Shown here one piece after another: positions 23,164 to 32,516 of a stretch of DNA of 40,339 nt. How positions within the stretch are numbered: the stretch's first letter is position 1; each line of letters starts with the position of its first letter. Location: positions 1 through 40,339 of the forward strand of contig JAAYUL010000132.1 in NCBI GenBank assembly GCA_012517675.1, given 5' to 3'. A program made the position numbers and the translations under genes. Under the pieces are notes generated by a model. It was not told where the DNA came from. It searched no databases and saw only the letters and a list, made by a program, of their open reading frames with translations. The stretch is from Clostridiales bacterium. Lineage in GTDB: Bacteria; Bacillota; Clostridia; Oscillospirales; Acutalibacteraceae.

Positions 23164-23718
23164 ATGGAACAGGGCAGGGACCCGAAAAAAAACGGGCGGG
23201 CGGAAATATCAGAAAAAATCCGGCGCATGGCGCTGATGGGCCTGCTGTTTGCCATGGCGCTGGTGCTTGCCGCCGTGGAAAACCAGATTCAGATCCCCGT
23301 GTCCGTGCCGGGCGTAAAGCTGGGCCTTTCCAACATCGTGGTGATGTACTCCCTTTTTTTCGTGGAAAAAAGGGGTGCGGTTCTGCTCGCGGTGCTGAAA
23401 GCCCTGTTTGTTTTTCTGACGCGCGGCGCGGTCGCCGCATTTCTGAGCCTGTGCGGCGGACTGCTGTCCGTTTTGGCCATGGCGGTGTGCCTCTGGATTT
23501 TTAAGGAAAAAATCTCTTATTTCATGGTCAGCGTGATCGGCGCCGTTTGTCACAACGCGGGGCAGGTTCTTGCGATTTCACTGATTTACACCAATATTTC
23601 GCTGCTGGTGTATTTTCCGCTGCTCCTGATTTCCGGCATCGCGGCCGGAGCGGCCACTTCTGTCCTTCTGCGCGTGACGATGCCGGCGCTGAAAAGGATT
23701 GGACCCGGCAAGCCGTAA
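23164..23718 (+). CDS. Gx transporter family membrane protein (heptaprenyl diphosphate synthase component I-like), EetB-like
   Basis: 184 residues, five to six membrane helices (MALMGLLFAMALVLAAVE onward). The family motif VPGVKLGLSNIVVMYSLFFVEKRGA is followed by FLTRGAVAAFLSLCGGLLSVLAM and VIGAVCHNAGQVLAISLIY. This matches the family annotated as HepS component I or Gx transporter, related in fold to small ECF S-component-like membrane proteins. It is the usual partner of the NusG_II protein upstream. Real activity is unknown; prenyl diphosphate synthesis is unlikely for an integral membrane protein without DDxxD motifs. ATG 23164 was selected by a GAGAAGG site; the frame is open further upstream inside the previous gene. 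Confidence 0.85.
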   Translation: MEQGRDPKKNGRAEISEKIRRMALMGLLFAMALVLAAVENQIQIPVSVPGVKLGLSNIVVMYSLFFVEKRGAVLLAVLKALFVFLTRGAVAAFLSLCGGLLSVLAMAVCLWIFKEKISYFMVSVIGAVCHNAGQVLAISLIYTNISLLVYFPLLLISGIAAGAATSVLLRVTMPALKRIGPGKP

Positions 23719-23736
23719 TACACCGACTGGAAAAGA

Positions 23737-23772
23737 GGCGCGGGGCGAATTTCGCCCCGCGCCTTCCTTTTA
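23737..23772 (+). terminator. Terminator between convergent eetB-like gene and nfo
   Basis: GGCGCGGGGCGA (23737-23748) pairs perfectly with TCGCCCCGCGCC (23752-23763), loop ATT, followed by TTCCTTTTATT. It probably works for both directions, but the minus-strand tail is weaker. Confidence 0.8.
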
Positions 23773-24603
23773 TTCCCGGTAAGCGCCGCGAAGCAGCGCG
23801 ATTTCCTCCGCGTAGCCGGCAAGGTCGTTGGGGGTTTCCAGATAAAAGGGGAGATCCCGCAGCGCAGGATGGTTGATGATGCGGGCCATGGCCTCCAGGC
23901 CGATGCTGCCCCGCCCGATTTTCTGGTGGCGGTCCTTGTGGCTGCCTATGGGATTCATACTGTCGTTCAGGTGGACGGCGCGCAGACGGGAAAGGCCGAT
24001 GACCCGGTCGAATTCCGCAAGCACCTCGTCCAGACGGTTTACAATATCGTAACCCGCGTCGTAAACATGGCAGGTGTCGAGGCACACGCCCATTTTTTCC
24101 TTCAGGGAAACGCGGTCCAGAATTGCGCGCAGCTCCTCGAACGTGCGGCCCACTTCGCTGCCCTTGCCCGCCATGGTTTCGAGCAGGACGGCGGTGTTCT
24201 GTTCCGGCTTCAAAATGGCGTTCAGCGCGGCGGCGATCTGTTCTATGCCGGTTTCCGCGCCCTGCCCGGTGTGGCTGCCGGGGTGAAAATTGTAAAGATT
24301 GCCCGGCAGGTATTCCATGCGCGCAAGGTCGTCCGCCATGGTGAGCAGAGCAAACTCGCGCGTGTGCGCGTCGGCGGAGCAGGCGTTCAGCGTGTAGGGC
24401 GCGTGCGCCAGAAGAGCGGCGAAACGGTGCTCCGCGGTGAGCTCCCGCAGCGCTTCGGCGTCCTGCGGGTCGATTTTTTTCGCCTTGCTGCCGCGCGGGT
24501 TGCGGGTAAAAAACTGAAAGGTGTTCGCGTTTATTTTCAGAGCGTCCTTCCCCATGGCGAGAAAGCCCTTTGCCGAGGAAAGATGGCATCCGATGTTCAG
24601 CAT
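23770..24603 (-). CDS. nfo: Endonuclease IV (AP endonuclease)
   Basis: 277 residues, TIM-barrel AP endonuclease family 2. It cuts DNA 5' to abasic sites in base excision repair using three metal ions. Ligand motifs are visible: [40 protein letters not shown] and [24 protein letters not shown], plus the C-terminal [10 protein letters not shown]. Start chosen at ATG 24603 with GGAGGG 7 bases upstream; homologues begin with the same MLNIGCHLS. The longer open frame up to 24906 has no ribosome site. Single gene with its own promoter. Confidence 0.96.
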   Translation of the reverse strand: MLNIGCHLSSAKGFLAMGKDALKINANTFQFFTRNPRGSKAKKIDPQDAEALRELTAEHRFAALLAHAPYTLNACSADAHTREFALLTMADDLARMEYLPGNLYNFHPGSHTGQGAETGIEQIAAALNAILKPEQNTAVLLETMAGKGSEVGRTFEELRAILDRVSLKEKMGVCLDTCHVYDAGYDIVNRLDEVLAEFDRVIGLSRLRAVHLNDSMNPIGSHKDRHQKIGRGSIGLEAMARIINHPALRDLPFYLETPNDLAGYAEEIALLRGAYRE

Positions 24604-24710
24604 GAATTTGCCCTCCGTTCTTATTGATGTTGTCCGGTCGAATGAAAGCGCGGGCCGCTTGTCCGTTTGCGGGGAAAAGAGCCCGCCGCGGCTGTCGTTT
24701 TCCGAATATG

Positions 24711-24739
24711 ACCATAGCATAAAACCGCGCGCAATACAA
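24711..24739 (-). promoter_or_regulatory. Promoter for nfo
   Basis: Minus strand TTGTAT (24734-24739), 17-base spacer, TATGGT (24711-24716), about 105 bases before the start codon. Confidence 0.55.
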
Positions 24740-24823
24740 GGGCGTCCGTATTTTCCCGCATGTTTTCCCCGTTTCCGCAATAAGAATGAATCAGGATGAA
24801 AAAAATGAAACGGAGGTGGTTCA

Positions 24824-26098
24824 ATGCGCACGCTTCGGCAGGGAATGCGGGGAAACGACGTGATGGAAATCCAGTCCCTCCTGAAAAGGATGGGGTACAA
24901 AATCACGCGGGTCGACGGGACTTTCGGCCCGGAAACAAGGGACGCGGTTGCCGCTTTCCAGAGCCGGTTCGGTCTGATGCCCGACGGCGTGATCGGCCCG
25001 AAAACCTGGGCGGTCCTTCAGCGCCTTTTGTACGGCTACGATTTTTACGTGATCCGCCCGGGCGACACCTTTTATACCGTTGCCCGAAAGTACGGCACAA
25101 GGCCCGAGCTGGTTCAGGCCGCGAACCCGGACCAGAATCCGCAGCAGCTGATGGTGGGCCAGCGGATGATTGTGCCGTACGATACGGCGGTGGTGCCGAC
25201 CGACGTCAACTACACCTATGAAATTCTGGAGCGGAACATGCAGGGCCTGAAGGCGCGGTTTCCGTTCCTGGAAACCGGCAGCGCGGGCAGCAGCGTGCTG
25301 GGGCGCAGCCTGCTTTACCTGCGGCTCGGCACGGGGCCGAACCGGGTCTTCTACAACGGCTCGCATCATGCGCTGGAGTGGATTACCTCGCCGCTGCTCA
25401 TGAAGTTCGCGGAAAATTTCCTCAACGCCTACCTGCTGGGGAAAACGATGCCCGGCGGGTTTAACCCGAGGGAAATCTGGGAAAAGAGCAGCGTTTATCT
25501 GGTTCCCATGGTGAACCCGGACGGCGTCGACCTGGTGCTCAACGGCCTGCGGCCCGAAAATCCCTATTACGGGGACCTGATCCGCTGGAACAACGGGAGC
25601 GACGATTTTTCCACGTACTGGGAGGCCAACAACCGCGGCGTCGACCTGAACCACAATTACAACGCGGCGTGGGAGCAGTCCAAACAGGCCGAGGAGGAAT
25701 ACGGGATCACGGGGCCGGGACCCACGCGGTATTCCGGCCCTTACCCCGAATCGGAGCCGGAAACGCGGGCGATGGTGCGGTTTACCCGGAAGCATGACTT
25801 CCGGCTTGTCATGGCGTACCACAGCCAGGGAGAGGTGATTTACTGGAACTTTATGGATCTGGCGCCGCCGGAGGGAAAGATCATCGGGGAACAGCTTTCA
25901 CGCCTGAGCGGCTACCGGCTTGACCAGACCACGGGGATCGCCTCTTACGCCGGGTACAAGGACTGGTTTATTCAGGAATACCGCAGGCCGGGCTATACCG
26001 TCGAGGTCGGGCTGGGAAAGAACCCGCTTCCCATTTCCCAGTTCGATCAAATCTACGCCGACAATATCGAAATGCTGCTGTATGCGGCGACGGTGTAG
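24824..26098 (+). CDS. M14 peptidase with peptidoglycan-binding and LysM domains (gamma-D-Glu-diaminopimelate peptidase I-like)
   Basis: 424 residues. A PG_binding_1 domain (~1-68, with [23 protein letters not shown]) is followed by one LysM domain (~72-118, [19 protein letters not shown]) and an M14 zinc carboxypeptidase domain (~130-420). Zinc ligands appear as HHALEW (~182-187), with the third His in MAYHSQGE. Substrate binding shows in [12 protein letters not shown] and the catalytic Glu in YTVEVGLG (~394). It resembles endopeptidase I of Bacillus-type spores, which cuts the D-Glu-DAP bond of peptidoglycan. No signal peptide is visible, which suits action inside a sporulating mother cell or spore. 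GGAGG lies 7 bases before the ATG. Confidence 0.92.
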   Translation: MRTLRQGMRGNDVMEIQSLLKRMGYKITRVDGTFGPETRDAVAAFQSRFGLMPDGVIGPKTWAVLQRLLYGYDFYVIRPGDTFYTVARKYGTRPELVQAANPDQNPQQLMVGQRMIVPYDTAVVPTDVNYTYEILERNMQGLKARFPFLETGSAGSSVLGRSLLYLRLGTGPNRVFYNGSHHALEWITSPLLMKFAENFLNAYLLGKTMPGGFNPREIWEKSSVYLVPMVNPDGVDLVLNGLRPENPYYGDLIRWNNGSDDFSTYWEANNRGVDLNHNYNAAWEQSKQAEEEYGITGPGPTRYSGPYPESEPETRAMVRFTRKHDFRLVMAYHSQGEVIYWNFMDLAPPEGKIIGEQLSRLSGYRLDQTTGIASYAGYKDWFIQEYRRPGYTVEVGLGKNPLPISQFDQIYADNIEMLLYAATV

Positions 26099-26237
26099 GA
26101 AGGGTTTTTCTGCGGAATGCAGATACTTTGACCGCGGGCCGAAAAACCGCCAGGCGCGGCAATTGCCAATATTTGTTCATTGAATCGCTTTCCCGCACAA
26201 TGCTACCATTTAGGAAAAAGAAATGGAGTGGTATTGT

Positions 26238-27776
26238 GTGGGAAAGTTTCATCTCAACCTGAAAATTGCGGCGGCGGCGCTTTGTCTTGCGCTGCTCACT
26301 TCCTGCGCGGCCGCCGCGGAAACCGTACAGCCGCCGCCTCCCGCAGACAACTCTCCGGTTGTGACCGCGGGCGGTGTGCAGACGGCTCCGGATTCCAACG
26401 GGGAAACGGGGAGCGGGAAGGCTTCCGGGACGAATCCGTCGTCCGCTGAAAATCCGGATTCGTCGAACGGCGGTTCGCCGTCCGTTTTCTCCCGGCTTTC
26501 CGGGTCGAGAACGGCGTCTTCCTCGGGAACAAATCCCGCCGCGCTTTCCGGTGCCACTTCCAGCTCCGGTTCTTCGTCCGCGCCGCCGGCCGCATCTTCG
26601 GCGGCGGCCGCCTCTTCCTCCGGATTCTCCTCTTCTTCGTCTTCTTCCCCGTCCGTGACGGGATCTTCCGCTTTTGTAAAGTCTTCTTCTTCCGCGGCGG
26701 TTTCGCCGCCGTTTTCCCACCCCGCCAAAGTGACGGCGGCATATTACGGCGGATGGTCGGCTTATTCCGGGTTCACCCCGGACAAAATCAGCGGCTCCAG
26801 CCTGGATATCCTGCACTATGCCTTCGCGGAAATCAGCGCGGACCTGCGGGTGGTTCCGTCGGACCCGTACATAGACGGCAAAAATTTCACGCTCCTGAAG
26901 TCGCTGAAAAGCAGATACCCCGGTCTTCGCACCGTGATTTCCATCGGCGGCTGGAGCGATTCCCGGTATTTTTCGGACGCGGCGCTCACATCGTCCTCCC
27001 GCGCGTCGTTTGCCGAAAGCGCGGTGAGCTTTATGAAGGCCAACGGATTCGACGGGATCGACATCGACTGGGAGTACCCCACCGGGGGCGGCCTTTCGTC
27101 CAATGTGACCCGGCCGGAGGACAAGACCAATTTCGGCCTCCTGCTCGGCGCGCTGCGCGTCAGGCTGGACGCACAGGGCGCGCGGGACAACAAGCACTAC
27201 ATTCTTTCCTTCGCGGGCGGCGCGGGCAGCGGCTATGCCGCGGGCGTGGGGCTTGCGGAGATTGCGAAAACGGTGGATTACGGCATCATCATGACGTATG
27301 ACCTTCATGGAAATTGGGACGCGTACACGGACTTCAACGCGCCCCTTTACACCCCCGAGGGTCAGTCGCCGCAGGATCGGACGAGCGTGGATGATTCGGT
27401 GCGCGCGTGGCTGAACCACGGGTTCCCGGCGGGCAAGCTGATGATGGGCGTTCCGTTTTACGGGTATGCGTATCAGGGGGTTTCCTCCGCGGACAACGGC
27501 CTTTGGCAGCGGTTTTCCACCGGACGGGCGGTCGGATTCGACTCCATCCGCTCCAATTATCTTTCCAACGGTGCCTGCCGCGTTTTCTTCCATTCCACCG
27601 CGCAGGTGCCGTGGCTTTACGGGAATTCCGTGTTTGTCAGCTACGATGATGAAGCGTCCATTCGCAGAAAGGCGCAGTACGCCGTTTCCAAGGGGCTGCT
27701 GGGCGTGGGCGCGTGGGAGCTCGGGTTTGACAAAAACGCGGTTCTGCTCCGCACGGTCAAAAGCGCGCTCGGATGA
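26238..27776 (+). CDS. GH18 glycoside hydrolase lipoprotein with long Ser-rich linker
   Basis: 512 residues. The lipoprotein signal ends LALLTSC (lipobox, Cys ~23). A ~135-residue Ser/Pro/Ala-rich linker follows (to ~160), then a GH18 TIM barrel. The catalytic motif FDGIDIDWEYP (~270-280) has the full DxxDxDxE pattern; YYGGWS opens the barrel, ISIGGWSDSRYF forms strand 3, MTYDLHGNWD and the C-terminal GVGAWELGFD close the pocket. The enzyme should cleave chitin-type GlcNAc links or peptidoglycan-like polymers at the cell surface. GTG 26238 was chosen with GGAG 9 bases upstream; the ATG at 26223 overlaps that site. Very short distance to the M14 peptidase gene upstream (139 bases) but no shared promoter is evident. 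Confidence 0.92.
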   Translation: MGKFHLNLKIAAAALCLALLTSCAAAAETVQPPPPADNSPVVTAGGVQTAPDSNGETGSGKASGTNPSSAENPDSSNGGSPSVFSRLSGSRTASSSGTNPAALSGATSSSGSSSAPPAASSAAAASSSGFSSSSSSSPSVTGSSAFVKSSSSAAVSPPFSHPAKVTAAYYGGWSAYSGFTPDKISGSSLDILHYAFAEISADLRVVPSDPYIDGKNFTLLKSLKSRYPGLRTVISIGGWSDSRYFSDAALTSSSRASFAESAVSFMKANGFDGIDIDWEYPTGGGLSSNVTRPEDKTNFGLLLGALRVRLDAQGARDNKHYILSFAGGAGSGYAAGVGLAEIAKTVDYGIIMTYDLHGNWDAYTDFNAPLYTPEGQSPQDRTSVDDSVRAWLNHGFPAGKLMMGVPFYGYAYQGVSSADNGLWQRFSTGRAVGFDSIRSNYLSNGACRVFFHSTAQVPWLYGNSVFVSYDDEASIRRKAQYAVSKGLLGVGAWELGFDKNAVLLRTVKSALG

Positions 27777-27851
27777 AAGCGCGCTTCCCGGCGGCGCGGC
27801 CCCGGCCCGGACAAGGGGTGACTGAAAATTGCGAAAGGCTTTGGCCCGGCG

Positions 27852-27872
27852 CGCGGCTTTGCCGCGTTTTGT
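27852..27872 (+). terminator. Weak terminator after GH18 gene
   Basis: CGCGGC (27852-27857) and GCCGCG (27861-27866) with loop TTT, followed by TTTTG. Also AAGCGCGC/GCGCGCTT pairs across the GH18 stop codon. Confidence 0.45.
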
Positions 27873-27905
27873 TACAGAATTGGTACTGTTTTTTTATCTT
27901 TTCTA

Positions 27906-27914
27906 TGTTATAAT
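27906..27914 (+). promoter_or_regulatory. Extended -10 promoter for lipoprotein/two-component operon
   Basis: TGTTATAAT (TG at 27906-27907, TATAAT 27909-27914) matches an extended -10. The -35 at the normal distance (CTGTTT) is poor. It lies 33 bases before the ATG. Confidence 0.6.
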
Positions 27915-27947
27915 TAATAATCAATGCAAATGGAGAGGTTGTGGATT

Positions 27948-29297
27948 ATGAAGCTTAGAGCATTGGCGGCGGCGCTGCTGCTTTCCGTGCTGCTTTCCGG
28001 CTGTTCGTTCGTCGGGCTCGACGCGGAAACGCTGATGCAGCCGCCGCAGCCTACCGGGGAAAAGGCGGACATTCACGCCCTGCTGGAAAGCAAGACCGGC
28101 GGGAAAATGACGCTCAAATATCCGCGCACCGGGGATTACCGCTCGGCCATCATCACCCATGACATCTGCGGCGACAAGACCGAGGAGGCGATCGCCATCT
28201 TTCAGAAGGGCGACGAATCCACCGGCACGGATATCATGTTTATGGAAAAAGACGGAAAATGGAAAGACATCGGTTTTTTCAGCAATCCGGCCACGCAGGT
28301 GGACCGGGTCTGTTTCGGCGACCTGAACGGAGACGGAAAGGATGAGGTCGTGGTCGGCTGGGGCAACAGCCTGAACAGCACCAGCTCCATCTGCGCCTAT
28401 GATTACGCGAACGGGAAAATGAACGAAATCAAGCTGGACAAGCTGGAGCAGAATTATACCGAAATGGAGGTCATGGATTTTACCGGCGACGGAAAGAGCG
28501 AGATTTTTACCGCGAATGTGAGCACGGGGGACAGTCAGCCCGCGCTGGCCAGGCTGTACCGCCTGAACGACAACGCGTTTGAAATGATCGGCTCCTGCCG
28601 GCTCGACGGCAAGGTGAGCAAATACGCCTCGGTCCAGGCCGGGCTGATCAACACCAAGCAGAAGGGGGTCGTGCTGGACGGCATTCGCAGCGCCAATCAG
28701 CTCGTTACGGAGCTGATTTACTGGAACGCGAAGACAAAGTCCCTTCAGTCTCCGTTTTACGACCCTGCGACGCAGAGCGTCACCTACACCGTCCGGCCCA
28801 CCCAGGTGGTGTCGCAGGACATCAACAACGATAAAATCATCGAGATCCCCATGGTCAGCCTGCTGCCGGGCTACGACGACGTAGCCACGGAGGACGCGGC
28901 CTATGTTACGAACTGGAACCGGTACGACACCGCCAACAACACGCTGGTCCGCGTGATGAGCATGGTGCTGGATTCGTCCGACGGCTACTGGTTTTTAGTA
29001 CCCGACCTGTGGCGCGATAAGATCACCACCAAAACAGACACGGCCACGCGCACGCTGACCTTTTACGAGTGGAATTCCTCCTCCAAAAAGGCGGGGGGGT
29101 CCATCGGCGCGCCGCTGCTGAAGCTGCAGGTCTTTTCCGAAAAAGAGTGGGACAGCGGGACCGGTACCGCCGGCTTTTTCAAAATCATGGATTCGGACAG
29201 CCTGGTGTTCGCGGCAAGCTGCCCTTCGCCGAGTAATCCGCTTTCCCTGAGCGCAAACGATGTAAAAGACAGTTTTGAACTGATCCAGCCGGATTAA
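27948..29297 (+). CDS. FG-GAP/VCBS-like repeat lipoprotein
   Basis: 449 residues. The signal ends in lipobox LLSGC (Cys ~19). The mature part has beta-propeller-type repeats with calcium-loop motifs: DLNGDGKDEVVVGWG (~124-138), DFTGDGKSEIF and DINNDKIIEIP. This is the FG-GAP/VCBS pattern seen in clostridial lipoproteins. It lies directly upstream of a response regulator and histidine kinase in the same direction (25-base gap), so it may be a surface partner of that sensor or one of its targets. ATG 27948 was chosen from GGAGAGG 9 bases upstream. Function unknown. Confidence 0.8.
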   Translation: MKLRALAAALLLSVLLSGCSFVGLDAETLMQPPQPTGEKADIHALLESKTGGKMTLKYPRTGDYRSAIITHDICGDKTEEAIAIFQKGDESTGTDIMFMEKDGKWKDIGFFSNPATQVDRVCFGDLNGDGKDEVVVGWGNSLNSTSSICAYDYANGKMNEIKLDKLEQNYTEMEVMDFTGDGKSEIFTANVSTGDSQPALARLYRLNDNAFEMIGSCRLDGKVSKYASVQAGLINTKQKGVVLDGIRSANQLVTELIYWNAKTKSLQSPFYDPATQSVTYTVRPTQVVSQDINNDKIIEIPMVSLLPGYDDVATEDAAYVTNWNRYDTANNTLVRVMSMVLDSSDGYWFLVPDLWRDKITTKTDTATRTLTFYEWNSSSKKAGGSIGAPLLKLQVFSEKEWDSGTGTAGFFKIMDSDSLVFAASCPSPSNPLSLSANDVKDSFELIQPD

Positions 29298-29322
29298 TGC
29301 AAGAAATGACGGAGGAACGGAT

Positions 29323-30027
29323 ATGAAAAAAGTTCTTGTTGCCGAAGATGAGCAGGCAATTCGAGAATTCGTTGTCATCAACCTGAAGCGGGCGGGTTAT
29401 GACTGCTATGAGGCGGAAAACGGCGAGGAGGCGCTTGCGGTTTACAGCCGGGAAGGGGGCGACATCGACGTTGCCGTGCTCGATATCATGATGCCGGGGC
29501 GGTATGACGGCTTTGCCGTCTGCAAGGAGCTGCGCCAGAAAAACGGTTCCATCGGGATCATCCTTCTGACCGCGCGCACGCAGGAAATGGATAAAATCAG
29601 CGGCCTGATGATGGGCGCGGACGATTACGTGACGAAGCCGTTCAGCCCCAGCGAGCTGGTGGCCAGGGTGGACGCGGTTTACCGCAGGGTCGCGCTGGAG
29701 CAGATGCGGGACGAAAACAATTTCAAGGAGGAAATCCGTTCCGGCAATTTTGTCCTGAACCTGCGCAACCGCACCCTGATGAAGGACGGCGCGCCCATTG
29801 AGCTGACGCAGGTCGAGTTTCAAATCATGGAATACTTCTTTTCAAGCCCTACCACGGCGCTTGACCGCACGGACATTTTAAAGCACGTGTGGGGCGACAC
29901 GTATGTGGGAGAGGAAAAAATCGTGGACGTGAATATCCGCCGTCTGCGCATGAAAATAGAGGACGAGCCGTCGAACCCGCGGCACATCGTCACGGTCTGG
30001 GGCCTGGGCTATAAATGGGAGGCGTGA
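29323..30027 (+). CDS. OmpR/PhoB-family response regulator
   Basis: 234 residues. The receiver domain (~1-120) has the acidic pair EDE near residue 9, phospho-acceptor Asp in VLDIMMPG (~52), Thr in LLTAR and Lys in YVTKPFSP. The winged-helix DNA-binding domain (~135-232) ends TVWGLGYKWE. Genes of this type switch transcription on phosphorylation by the cognate kinase, here the next gene (61 bases downstream). GGAGG lies near the ATG. The stimulus and regulon are unknown; membrane or cell-wall stress is a common theme for this family but is not shown here. Confidence 0.95.
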   Translation: MKKVLVAEDEQAIREFVVINLKRAGYDCYEAENGEEALAVYSREGGDIDVAVLDIMMPGRYDGFAVCKELRQKNGSIGIILLTARTQEMDKISGLMMGADDYVTKPFSPSELVARVDAVYRRVALEQMRDENNFKEEIRSGNFVLNLRNRTLMKDGAPIELTQVEFQIMEYFFSSPTTALDRTDILKHVWGDTYVGEEKIVDVNIRRLRMKIEDEPSNPRHIVTVWGLGYKWEA

Positions 30028-30088
30028 ACCCCGGCCGAAGGAATCGGAAGATTGCAATGCGGAAAGAAGAAAGGGAGGGAAAAGCGGG

Positions 30089-31555
30089 ATGAAACTGAAG
30101 GGCATCGCCCGGCGCTGGCTGCTGAACAGCCTCGGCGTAATCCTGATCATATTGGTCACGCTGATTCTTACCCTTTCGTTTGTCGTGCGCGGATATATTT
30201 ACAACGGGATTCAGCAGGCTATCAACGGCCGTTCCGGCGAGCTGACCAATGTGTTTTCGGATTACGGCCGGAAATCGCCGAAGGAATTCAGCACCGCCGC
30301 GCGCAACTACGTGGAAAATTTTCCCGATAAGGAAAGCATGGAGCTGATGGTGTTCAATTCCAACGGAAAAATCATCATCACCTCCATCGGCTTCGCGCCC
30401 GATCAGTCCCAGCCGATGCCCGACTACAGCATGGCCAAAGAGAGTACGGACGGCTACGGCACATGGACGGGGCGCCTGACCAGCGGGGAAAAGGTGATGG
30501 CCGTCACGCGCGTTATGCGCGACGATTCCGGCAGGTTTATGGGCGCGGTGCGCTATGTGGTTTCGCTGTCGCAGGCGGACAAGCAGGTGTTTCTGGTGGT
30601 CGGCGCGCTGGTGCTCGCGGGGCTGCTGATCATCTTTTTCGTCATCATTTCCAGCTATTACTTCATGAAATCCATCATCACGCCGATCAAGGAGATCGGC
30701 GCGACGGCCAAGCGGATCGCGCAGGGCGATTTCAAGGCGCGCATCCGCAAGGTGAACGACGACGAGGTCGGCCAGCTTTGCGACACCATCAACGATATGG
30801 CGGTCGAGCTGGGCGCGGCGGAAAAAATGAAGAACGATTTTATTTCCTCCGTTTCGCACGAGCTGCGCACGCCGCTCACCGCCATCAAAGGCTGGGCGGA
30901 AACCATGCAGAGCGGCGGCATCAGCGAGGAAATGCAGGAGCGCGGCATGCGCATCATCATTCACGAATCGGAACGCCTTTCCGGCATTGTGGAGGAGCTG
31001 CTGGATTTTTCCCGCATGCAGAGCGGCCGCATGACCCTTACCATGGACAAGATCGACATTCTGGCCGAGCTGGGCGAAGCGGTTTACATGTTCAGCGAGC
31101 GCGCGAAGGATGAGCATAAATTCCTGCTTTACGAAGAGCCGGCCATGCTGTCCCCCGTTCTGGGCGACATCAACCGGCTGCGGCAGGTTTTTGTCAATGT
31201 GATCGACAACGCGCTGAAATACACGGCGGAGGGCGGCACCATCAGCGTGACCGCCTCGGAGTCGGGCGGCCTGATCCGCGTCGTTATCAGCGACAACGGA
31301 TGCGGCATCCCGGCGCGGCACCTGCCGAATGTCAAAAAGAAATTCTACAAGGCCAACCAGACCATCCGCGGGTCCGGCATCGGCCTTGCGCTCGCGGATG
31401 AAATCATGGCGCTGCATTCCGGCAGGCTCGAAATCGAAAGCCAGGAAAATATCGGAACGGTCGTCACCATTGTAATCCCGGCGCTGAAAAAGGAACTTCC
31501 CGCGAAATCCGAGGGACAGGAAGACGAAGAAAGGAACACCGAAATCAATGGGTAG
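30089..31555 (+). CDS. Membrane sensor histidine kinase
   Basis: 488 residues. TM1 is ~12-36 and the extracytoplasmic sensor ~37-170. TM2 is ~172-198. HAMP (~199-250) begins KSIITPIKEIGATAKRIAQGDF. HisKA carries the phospho-acceptor H-box SSVSHELRTPLTAIKGW (~255-271), and the HATPase_c domain has NVIDNALKYT, ISDNGCGIP and GSGIGLALADE. It autophosphorylates and passes phosphate to the response regulator encoded just upstream. The extracytoplasmic domain (~135 residues) has no name I can assign with certainty. The stop codon overlaps the start of the DUF1385 gene by 8 bases, so transcription continues into that operon. Confidence 0.95.
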   Translation: MKLKGIARRWLLNSLGVILIILVTLILTLSFVVRGYIYNGIQQAINGRSGELTNVFSDYGRKSPKEFSTAARNYVENFPDKESMELMVFNSNGKIIITSIGFAPDQSQPMPDYSMAKESTDGYGTWTGRLTSGEKVMAVTRVMRDDSGRFMGAVRYVVSLSQADKQVFLVVGALVLAGLLIIFFVIISSYYFMKSIITPIKEIGATAKRIAQGDFKARIRKVNDDEVGQLCDTINDMAVELGAAEKMKNDFISSVSHELRTPLTAIKGWAETMQSGGISEEMQERGMRIIIHESERLSGIVEELLDFSRMQSGRMTLTMDKIDILAELGEAVYMFSERAKDEHKFLLYEEPAMLSPVLGDINRLRQVFVNVIDNALKYTAEGGTISVTASESGGLIRVVISDNGCGIPARHLPNVKKKFYKANQTIRGSGIGLALADEIMALHSGRLEIESQENIGTVVTIVIPALKKELPAKSEGQEDEERNTEING

Positions 31556-32516
31556 AGAACGAACAAAATGCATCACCTCCATCGGCGGGCAGGCCCTTGT
31601 GGAGGGAATCCTGATGCGCGGCCCGAAAAAAACGAGCGTTGCCGTGCGCCAGAACGACGGCACCATTGTCATGGAAGAAATGAAAACCGAAATGCTCGGC
31701 GACAAATACCGGGCGATGAAGCTGCCGATCCTGCGCGGGATCGGCGCGCTGTACGACTCGCTCAGCACCGGCTACCGCGCGCTTTCCTATTCGGTGGACA
31801 AGGCGGGCGTCGACGACGGGGAGCCTTCCAAATTCGACCTTTGGCTGGAGAGAAAATTCGGCGATAAAATCATGGGGGTCATTATGGGCGCGGGCACCGT
31901 TCTGGGCTTTGCGGTGGCGGTCGTGCTGTTTTTTATTCTTCCCACCTATTTGTTCAACCTTTTGCAGAGCGCTGTCGCCGGGGACTGGATCGCGCCGTGG
32001 CGCACGGTTTTCGAGGGCGTTCTGCGCATTGCGATTTTTGTGGTGTACATCCTGATCAGCTCGCGCATGCCGGAAATCCACCGTTTGTTCCAGTACCACG
32101 GCGCGGAACATAAAACGATTTTCTGCTATGAGAACAACGAGGAGCTCACCGTGGAAAACGTGCGCCGGCATATCCGGTTTCACCCCCGGTGCGGCACCAG
32201 CTTTATTGTGATTATGCTGCTGATCGGCATTCTGATCGGCTTTTTCATTCCGTTCGGCAATCCGTTCCTGCGCACGGCGGTCAAAATCCTGTGCATTCCG
32301 CTCGTGGTGGGTCTCGGCTATGAGCTCATCCGCCTCTGCGGGCGGAATGACAACGCGCTAACCCGCATTGTCGCCGCCCCGGGGCTTTGGGTGCAGCGCA
32401 TTACCACCAAGGAACCGGACGACAGCATGATCGAGGTCGCGATCGAAGCGATGAAAGCGGTCATTCCGGAGAACGGGGAGGACAAGATCGCGCTTCCCAA
32501 AAACGAACAGCCGTGA
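31548..32516 (+). CDS. DUF1385 (YqhQ-like) membrane protein
   Basis: 322 residues of the DUF1385 family (PF07136). The N-terminal ITSIGGQALVEGILMRGP, the HGAEHKTIFCYEN motif and FHPRCGTSFI are family signatures, with several membrane helices (VIMGAGTVLGFAVAVVLFFI, then IVIMLLIGILIGFFIPF). The biochemical role is unknown. The family gene is commonly next to prmC in Firmicutes, as here. The start overlaps the kinase stop and the stop overlaps the prmC start (GTGA), so all are translationally coupled. Confidence 0.93.
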   Translation: MGRERTKCITSIGGQALVEGILMRGPKKTSVAVRQNDGTIVMEEMKTEMLGDKYRAMKLPILRGIGALYDSLSTGYRALSYSVDKAGVDDGEPSKFDLWLERKFGDKIMGVIMGAGTVLGFAVAVVLFFILPTYLFNLLQSAVAGDWIAPWRTVFEGVLRIAIFVVYILISSRMPEIHRLFQYHGAEHKTIFCYENNEELTVENVRRHIRFHPRCGTSFIVIMLLIGILIGFFIPFGNPFLRTAVKILCIPLVVGLGYELIRLCGRNDNALTRIVAAPGLWVQRITTKEPDDSMIEVAIEAMKAVIPENGEDKIALPKNEQP

